Positions 58,551-64,000 of a stretch of DNA of 64,000 nt are shown piece after piece. The notes beneath the pieces were generated by a model. The model did not search any database, had not been told where the DNA came from, and was given only the letters and a program-made list of their open reading frames with translations. The position numbers and the translations under genes are program-made. Source of the DNA: Thermococcus sp. (GTDB lineage Archaea > Methanobacteriota_B > Thermococci > Thermococcales > Thermococcaceae); NCBI RefSeq assembly GCF_015521605.1, contig NZ_WANV01000031.1:1-64000 (forward strand), written 5' to 3'. How positions within the stretch are numbered: the stretch's first letter is position 1; every line of letters starts with the position of its first letter.

Positions 58551-59831
58551 TCAAGCAAGCTCCTTTCCCATCGTCTCCTCTCCCAGCGCCAGGACGTCCA
58601 GAGCGCCGATTATCGCAACGACGGCTATAACCAGAACCGCCAGGGCGGCGCTCCCGACTTCCATTATCCTCCCCGCGAGTATCGGCGCTATTCCGCCGCC
58701 TATCCTGGCCATCGCCCCGGCCCAGCCCGTCCCGGTGCCCCTGACGGCCGTTGGATATAGCTCCGGCGTGTAGGCGTATATCGCACCCCAGGCGCCGAGG
58801 TTGAAGAAGCTGAAAGCTATGGCGCTCGCGATTATCGCCGTCTCGTTCCCTGAGTTGGCCGCGAAGTAGAAGCCGACGCCCGCTATTCCAGAGAGGAGCA
58901 GGTAGTAGGAGAGCGTCTTCTTCCTGCCAATCCTTTCGAGTAGGTAAGCGGCGCTCCAGTAGCCCGGGAGCTGGGCTATTGCCGTTATTATGAAGTACTG
59001 GAAGCTCCTGAAAACCGTTATGCCAAGCGTCGCGGAGAGGAACCTCGGTAGCCAGATGAAGAAGCCGTAGTAGGCGAAGGCTATGCTGAACCACGCGATG
59101 GTGAGCATGAGTGTCGTTTTACCGTAGCGCCTCCAGAGGTCCCCGACCGATACCTTCCCGGCCGCTTTGGGCATTTCGAGCTTTACGCTCACTCCGAATA
59201 TCTCCCTGAGGGTCTCCTCCGCCTCTTTAACGCGCCCCTTGGTTAGGAGGAAGCGCGGCGACTCGGGAAGGGTGAGGAGAAGGGGCAGGATCAGGATTAT
59301 CGCCCCGCCGAAGAGGAGTATGCTCCTCCAGTCGGCTTTAACCAGCAGGGCCACGACGCCGATTATTATCGTTCCGACAGCCCAGAAGCTCTCCAGGATT
59401 GAAATCATAGCTCCCCTTATCGAGCGGGGCATGAACTCGGCGAAGTATGAACTCGCAACCGGGAGGGAACCTCCAAGGCCGAGGCCGACGATGAAGCGCA
59501 GGACTATGAGCTGGTCGAGGTTGCCGGCGAACGAGCTCACTATAGAGCCGAGGGAGAAGGTCGAAACCGCGAGAACCAGCGTCTTCTTCCTCCCAATCCT
59601 GTCCGCGAGATATCCGAAGAGCCACGCTCCAAAGAGCATTCCAAAGAGCGCCGCGGAGCCGAGAGAGCCGAGCTTCGTCAGGCTTCCCTGAAATGCCGGG
59701 TCGTTCTTGAGCAGGGCTATGACGAACCCCGCCGAGATGGTGTTCACCGCTATGAACGCCCACACGGTCCCGAGGATCGCGAGGAGGGTGTAGTGGAACT
59801 TATTCAACCGGGAGTTCTCTATGACCTCCAT
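58551..59831 (-). CDS. MFS transporter (sugar/aromatic acid porter-like)
   Basis: This 426-residue transporter has twelve helices and repeated MFS motifs: GYLADRIGRKKTLV after helix 2, PESPRFLLTKGRVKEAEE in the middle loop, LERIGRKKTLSYY after helix 8, and PTAVRGTGTGWAGAMARIGGG. The PESPR motif is typical of the sugar-porter and acid-symporter branches. ATG 59831 has GGGTGATAGG before it. Substrate unknown. Confidence 0.9.
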   Translation of the reverse strand: MEVIENSRLNKFHYTLLAILGTVWAFIAVNTISAGFVIALLKNDPAFQGSLTKLGSLGSAALFGMLFGAWLFGYLADRIGRKKTLVLAVSTFSLGSIVSSFAGNLDQLIVLRFIVGLGLGGSLPVASSYFAEFMPRSIRGAMISILESFWAVGTIIIGVVALLVKADWRSILLFGGAIILILPLLLTLPESPRFLLTKGRVKEAEETLREIFGVSVKLEMPKAAGKVSVGDLWRRYGKTTLMLTIAWFSIAFAYYGFFIWLPRFLSATLGITVFRSFQYFIITAIAQLPGYWSAAYLLERIGRKKTLSYYLLLSGIAGVGFYFAANSGNETAIIASAIAFSFFNLGAWGAIYAYTPELYPTAVRGTGTGWAGAMARIGGGIAPILAGRIMEVGSAALAVLVIAVVAIIGALDVLALGEETMGKELA

Positions 59832-60037
59832 CTTCCTATCACCCGACTTCATTTGCATGAAGAAGTTTTTAAGCGTTTTCTCGGCCGTTCCGTCTTGTTA
59901 CGCAGATTTGGGCAATTTTCCGGAGATTTCGGGAAGTAACGTGACTCCTGGTTCTTTGATGCTGGAGATTATGGTCGTTGCGTCATTCAAAAACCTTAAA
60001 TCCTTCAGATGGGCAACTTCCTATCCCGGGTGGTGAA

Positions 60038-61240
60038 ATGAACCTGCTCAGGAGGTATAGACTTCTCTTCCTCCTCATGAACACGGGCTTCATCGGAAAC
60101 CTCACGGTCATCTACTACCTCTCGAAGGGCATTACCTACGGCCAGATCGGCCTTGTGAGTGCAGTCTCCGCGCTGGGCTTCTTTCTCTTTGAGGTTCCGA
60201 CCGGCGTCGTGGCCGACAAGGTGAGCAGGAAGACCAGCGTGCTGATCGGGATGGCGTTATTCTCCCTTGGCACGGTCATCCTGATCCTCCTCAGGAACTT
60301 CCCAATGCTCGTTGCCTACGCCGTTATTTCGTCACTCGGGGCGACATTCGTTAGCGGTAGCCTTCAGGCGTGGCTCTTTGACAACCTGAGGCACTTGGAG
60401 ATGGAAAAACGATACCGCGAGGTCATGAGAGACGTCAAGACCCTGACCCTGGTTTTCTCCGCGTTTTCAATCCCAACTGGCGCCTTCCTGGCGCAGTTCT
60501 ACGGCTTTACCCTGCCCCTAGTCATGACGCTCATCATGGAGCTGGGCGCTCTCCTGACGGCGCTCTCGATACCCGAATATGAGTTCAAAAAGCCTGAGGT
60601 CTCATACCACCTACACGTCCTCGGCTCCGCCAGAGAGCTCTTCAAGGGTGATCTCCTACCTTTAGTCCTCATCTCAATCTCCGTGACGGTGTCCATAAAC
60701 CAGTTTCGGAAGTTCTTCGAGCCCTACCTCGGGGGGATTCTCGCGGAGAGCCTTGGAACGACCATCATGGGCACTCTCGGAGTGCTCGGCGTCGTCGAGG
60801 CTCTGATCAAAACTCTTCCACGGCTTGTCGGAGTTAGGCTCGGAAAAAAGTGGAGCGTTAGGGCCTACGAGCTCGCCCCCGTCGCTATACCTGTCTTCAC
60901 GGTTCTCTCAGTGCTCTTTCAGAACCCTATTTTTATTATCCTGCTTGGAGTCCTCGCAACGGTCCTCAACACGGCCTTCGGCTTCAACGTCTCCGTTGAG
61001 TTCCAGCACAGGATACCGAGCGAAAAGAGGGCAACCGTTCTCTCCATTAACATGATGTTCTCCGCCCTTGTGATGGCCGCGTTTTATGCAGTTTACGGCT
61101 TTGCCGTGGACATGGCTGGCCTGGGGGAGGCCAGACTGATTTTTGCGGTAATCCTGCTTGTGGTGGGTGTTGCGTTCAAGATAGCAAGCCTCGGCCCATT
61201 CGGGGAGCCCCTGAAGCTGAGACATCTGGCTGAGGACTGA
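60038..61240 (+). CDS. MFS transporter (tetracycline/drug-efflux-like)
   Basis: This 400-residue transporter has twelve helices, with FLFEVPTGVVADKVSRKTSVLIG after helix 2 and ILGVLATVLNTAFGFNVSVEFQHRIPSEKRATVLS in the second half, the pattern of drug-resistance MFS proteins. It lies divergent from the previous MFS gene. ATG 60038 has GGTGGTGAA upstream. Substrate unknown. Confidence 0.88.
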   Translation: MNLLRRYRLLFLLMNTGFIGNLTVIYYLSKGITYGQIGLVSAVSALGFFLFEVPTGVVADKVSRKTSVLIGMALFSLGTVILILLRNFPMLVAYAVISSLGATFVSGSLQAWLFDNLRHLEMEKRYREVMRDVKTLTLVFSAFSIPTGAFLAQFYGFTLPLVMTLIMELGALLTALSIPEYEFKKPEVSYHLHVLGSARELFKGDLLPLVLISISVTVSINQFRKFFEPYLGGILAESLGTTIMGTLGVLGVVEALIKTLPRLVGVRLGKKWSVRAYELAPVAIPVFTVLSVLFQNPIFIILLGVLATVLNTAFGFNVSVEFQHRIPSEKRATVLSINMMFSALVMAAFYAVYGFAVDMAGLGEARLIFAVILLVVGVAFKIASLGPFGEPLKLRHLAED

Positions 61241-61244
61241 GCGC

Positions 61245-63656
61245 TCAAAGACCTTCCATGCGCTTCAACACCATGACTTTGGCCTCGTCTATCACCAGCA
61301 TCCATACCAGCGCGTATGCCCATATTAACCCCGCGAGCTTCCAGCCTATCGGGGTTACGAAGATTCCGTAAACAACGACCAGCGTGGCGAGTACCTTAGT
61401 TATTATAGCGGACCAGAGGAGGAGCGGGCTTGGGTATGGCCTCTCCCAGAGGTGTCCCCTAGCTCTTGTGACGAATATCGTTAGGTGCCCCGCCACCGCG
61501 AGCTTCAGGAAGATAAATGACTGTATCTCAGGCCTGCTGAGGAGCAGCACCCTCTCGGCTATGTAGAACAAAATGAATGAGCTTATGACTCCGACGAAGC
61601 CCAGAAGAGTGGACAGGAGCAGGACCTTGTACATGTTCCACTTAACGGGCTTTTGAGGCGTAACGACGTTGTCGTAGGCTATCGCCAGGATTGGGGCGTC
61701 GTTGAAAAGCGCCAGGAGCACTATCATCACTGCCGTTATTGGGTAGAAGTTAAAGACGAGTATCGCGAAGGTTATGAAGAAGAGCACTCTTATGGTCTCC
61801 GTAATCCTGTATATGACGTAGCTCTCCATCCTCTGGAAAATTCTCCGTGCCTCCTGTATTGCGTGAGCGATAACGGACAGACCGGGTTGGAGGAGAACTA
61901 CATCCGCTGCGGCCCTGGCAGCGTCTGTTGCACCCGAAACCGCTATGCCGCAGTTTGCCTTCTTCAGTGCGGGGGCATCGTTGACGCCATCGCCGGTCAT
62001 CGCAACCAGGTGGCCCCTCCGCTGGAGCGCGTCGACTATGCGGAACTTGTGCTCGGGAAATACCTCGGAAAATCCGTCTGCTTCTTCCACGAGCTTTTCA
62101 ACCTCTGAGTCCCTTTTCGCCTTCAGGAGCTCGCTCATTGAGACTATCCTCGTACCGAGCCCGAGTATCTTTGCTATGTGCCTGGCTATCGCTATGTGGT
62201 CTCCCGTCACCATCTTGACGTTTACCCCGAGGCGGCGCACCTGCTTTATGGCCTTGGGGGCGTCGTCCCTCGGAGGATCGAAGAGGGGGATTATCCCGAC
62301 GAACTCCCACCTTCCGTTTCTGGTTCTGGCGACACCTAGGGCACGGTAGCCATCTCCTGCCAGCTCATCTACGGTCTCTGTCGCCTTTTTCCGAACCTCC
62401 TCGGGGACATCACAGATGTCGAGTATAACCTGGGGCGCACCCTTTGCCACCCTGAAGTTCTCTCCATTGGTTATCTCCGCCTCCGTGCGCTTTATCACTG
62501 GGTCGAAGGGGGTAAAGTGCACCTGTTTGAACCTCCTTATGAGTCCCCCGAGGTTGAACCCATCGACCGCCCTCAGAATCGCAAGGTCTATCGGGTCGTT
62601 GTCTTCCTCTCTGCTCGCGAGGGCGGCGTAGAGAACGACGTCCTGTTTGGTGTATCCGTTGAACGGCACCGGGTCGCCAACTGTGAGCTCGTTTTTGGTC
62701 AGCGTTCCCGTTTTGTCGGAGCAGAGGACATCGACACCTGCCAGCTCTTCTATTGAGACGAGCTTTGTCACGATAGCCTGCCTCTTGGCGAGGTTCAGTG
62801 CTCCTATGGCCATCGTTATACTTAGAACCGCAGGCATTGCCGCGGGGATCGCGGCGACGGTCAGCACGAGACTGAAGCGCAGTGCCTCAAGGAGGCTCTC
62901 GTGCCGGTGTATTGCGACTAGGAAGACTATCGAGACGAGTATGAGGGAGATTATTATCAGGTAGTCGCCCACCTTGATCACCATCTTCTGGAACGAGCTC
63001 ACCGTCTCGGCGCTCTCGACAAGCTGCACGGTCTTTCCGAAGTACGTGTTGAGTCCCGTTCCCGTCACGACTGCGGTCATCTCTCCCTTTTTCACGAGTG
63101 AACCCGAAAACGCTATATCGCCCACCTTCTTCGTGACAGGCAGCGATTCACCGGTAAGGGCGGACTCGTCTACCGTAAGGTAGTCCCCCTCTATGAGCTT
63201 GACGTCCGCGGGTATTATATCGCCCATCCTGAGCCTTATTATGTCTCCCGGCACGAGTTCTCTCGCAGGTATGATGCTCCATTTTCCGTCCCGCAGAACG
63301 CGCGCCTTCAGCGCCATCTTCTGTTTGAGGAACTCTATAACGTTCTCTGCTTTGTGCTCCTCCCAGAACCCGACGACACCGTTGAGTGCGAGCAGGGTGA
63401 TGATTATCCAGAAATCTGCCCAGTGCTGTACCACCGCGGAGAGCACGGCGGCAATCTCAATCATCCAGGGGATTGGCCCCCAGAAATAGGACAGAAACTT
63501 GATGATGGGGTTGACCTTCTTTTCGGGGATTTCATTGGGTCCGTATTCCTCAAGCCGCTTTCTGGCCTCCTCGGAGGAAAGGCCATCCATGGAGGTTTCG
63601 AGGACTTTTAAAACGTCATCAATATCCATGTGTTTGTAATCTGTCTCTACGGGCAT
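61245..63656 (-). CDS. P3A-type plasma-membrane proton ATPase
   Basis: This 803-residue pump matches the P3A H+-ATPases of fungi and plants and their archaeal relatives: FLSYFWGPIPWMIEIAAVLSA near the N-terminus, [43 protein letters not shown] and TGDGVNDAPALKKA, then RIFQRMESYVIYRITETIRV. It should pump protons out using ATP, or allow ion homeostasis at low pH. It has no HMA domain and is unrelated to the three metal pumps. A perfect palindrome overlies its promoter. Confidence 0.95.
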   Translation of the reverse strand: MPVETDYKHMDIDDVLKVLETSMDGLSSEEARKRLEEYGPNEIPEKKVNPIIKFLSYFWGPIPWMIEIAAVLSAVVQHWADFWIIITLLALNGVVGFWEEHKAENVIEFLKQKMALKARVLRDGKWSIIPARELVPGDIIRLRMGDIIPADVKLIEGDYLTVDESALTGESLPVTKKVGDIAFSGSLVKKGEMTAVVTGTGLNTYFGKTVQLVESAETVSSFQKMVIKVGDYLIIISLILVSIVFLVAIHRHESLLEALRFSLVLTVAAIPAAMPAVLSITMAIGALNLAKRQAIVTKLVSIEELAGVDVLCSDKTGTLTKNELTVGDPVPFNGYTKQDVVLYAALASREEDNDPIDLAILRAVDGFNLGGLIRRFKQVHFTPFDPVIKRTEAEITNGENFRVAKGAPQVILDICDVPEEVRKKATETVDELAGDGYRALGVARTRNGRWEFVGIIPLFDPPRDDAPKAIKQVRRLGVNVKMVTGDHIAIARHIAKILGLGTRIVSMSELLKAKRDSEVEKLVEEADGFSEVFPEHKFRIVDALQRRGHLVAMTGDGVNDAPALKKANCGIAVSGATDAARAAADVVLLQPGLSVIAHAIQEARRIFQRMESYVIYRITETIRVLFFITFAILVFNFYPITAVMIVLLALFNDAPILAIAYDNVVTPQKPVKWNMYKVLLLSTLLGFVGVISSFILFYIAERVLLLSRPEIQSFIFLKLAVAGHLTIFVTRARGHLWERPYPSPLLLWSAIITKVLATLVVVYGIFVTPIGWKLAGLIWAYALVWMLVIDEAKVMVLKRMEGL

Positions 63657-63682
63657 TTTTACCCCCAGAATGAGTCGGTCAG

Positions 63683-63712
63683 AATTTTTTATACAACTTT
63701 TGTTACAAAAGT
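63683..63712 (-). promoter_or_regulatory. TATA box and palindrome upstream of the proton ATPase
   Basis: ACTTTTGTTACAAAAGT (63696-63712) is a perfect dyad (8-bp arms, 1-nt centre) directly upstream of the minus-strand TATA box GTATAAAAAATT (about 63683-63694). A site just upstream of TATA is typical for an activator, though it could also repress. Confidence 0.65.
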
Positions 63713-63750
63713 CTAAGTGTTATGCAACTAAGAAAAGAAATATGGGGGCC

Positions 63751-64000
63751 TCACTTGGTGGCCCTCGTTATGCCAACATTTTCAACCAGCACGTATGGCG
63801 TCGAGACGGGCGTGCTGACCTCCCACCAGTGGATGTGGTAGGAATCCCTACCGAGTCCCTTGATTCCCTCAAGGATTCTCTGGAGGTTGTCGCTTACGCG
63901 GATGTTCCTTATGGGCTTCAGCTCGCCGCTCTCGACGAGGAATATTCCGTCGCGCGGTATCGTGGAGAAGTCGCCGGCGACGTAGTTCTGGAAGCGGGTG
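63751..64000 (-). CDS. TldD/PmbA-family metalloprotease, C-terminal part (truncated by the window edge)
   Basis: Only the last 83 residues are present; the gene continues beyond the right edge. The visible part reads TRFQNYVAGDFSTIPRDGIFLVESGELKP and ends NVGITRATK, which fits the C-terminal beta domain of TldD/PmbA proteins. The zinc-binding HExxxH motif would lie upstream, outside the window. These proteases process peptide toxins or modified peptides in bacteria; the archaeal role is unclear. Confidence 0.7.
   Translation of the reverse strand, partial: TRFQNYVAGDFSTIPRDGIFLVESGELKPIRNIRVSDNLQRILEGIKGLGRDSYHIHWWEVSTPVSTPYVLVENVGITRATK

Overview
The window reads as a piece of a Thermococcales chromosome, most likely a Thermococcus. 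The signs are archaeal TATA/BRE promoters, purine-rich GGTGAT-type ribosome binding sites, frequent GTG starts and ATGA gene overlaps. The gene content also fits: a TFS - small ORF - PCNA - GINS15 replication/transcription cluster, a TRASH-domain CopR-type regulator, Lrp/AsnC and Bat-like regulators, two archaeal peroxiredoxins and a P3A proton ATPase. Genus is inferred from gene content, not from a marker gene. I saw no rRNA, tRNA, CRISPR array, insertion sequence or integrase.

Layout. 1-9.6 kb: a membrane cytochrome b5-like pair facing an Lrp-type regulator, an FMN reductase facing a 2-Cys peroxiredoxin, an FTR1 iron permease, CoA-binding and DUF302 proteins, a small HMA metallochaperone with a YHS protein, a DMT transporter, an esterase and an anion-type transporter. 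9.6-15.4 kb: an ArsR-type repressor with a CadA/ZntA-type ATPase behind a clear operator, a secreted protein, a methyltransferase, and a Met/Lys/Gly-rich DUF302 protein. 15.5-23.4 kb: the most interesting locus, eight same-strand genes in which three small ESCRT-III-like coiled-coil proteins accompany a Vps4/CdvC-like MIT-AAA ATPase, a membrane-anchored Ser/Thr kinase, a PP2C phosphatase, a 607-residue coiled-coil protein and a 172-residue unknown. 23.5-37.9 kb: a CopB-type ATPase, an ATPase_2/DUF234 protein, a SHOCT membrane protein, a transsulfuration operon (CBS-like, CGL-like, methyltransferase), then a copper block (Met-rich exported protein, small anchored protein, CcdA-like protein, CopR, CopA, thioredoxin) and a SagB-type nitroreductase. 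38-45.8 kb: a large secreted beta-propeller-like protein, a Bat-like regulator with a methyltransferase, an ABC exporter, and a visibly AT-rich pair of secreted/membrane genes. 45.8-64 kb: Prx6-type peroxiredoxin, a molybdopterin oxidoreductase behind GINS15, PCNA, TFS, three tandem secreted Ig-like paralogues, SHMT, an aromatic amino acid permease, a sirtuin and other housekeeping genes, two MFS transporters, a P3A H+-ATPase, and the 3' end of a TldD/PmbA-type gene.

Two themes connect many genes. One is heavy-metal handling: three P1B-ATPases of different motif class (CPC Zn/Cd-like, CPH CopB-like, CPC CopA-like), iron permease, metallochaperones, YHS, His- or Met-rich proteins and two metal sensors. 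Several of these genes share a TTTCC-N5-TGGCAA element directly before an ATAAGC-like box, suggesting one regulon. The other is the kinase/phosphatase-controlled ESCRT-III/Vps4-like locus, which I infer to be a membrane-remodelling machine. Its cargo and trigger are unknown.
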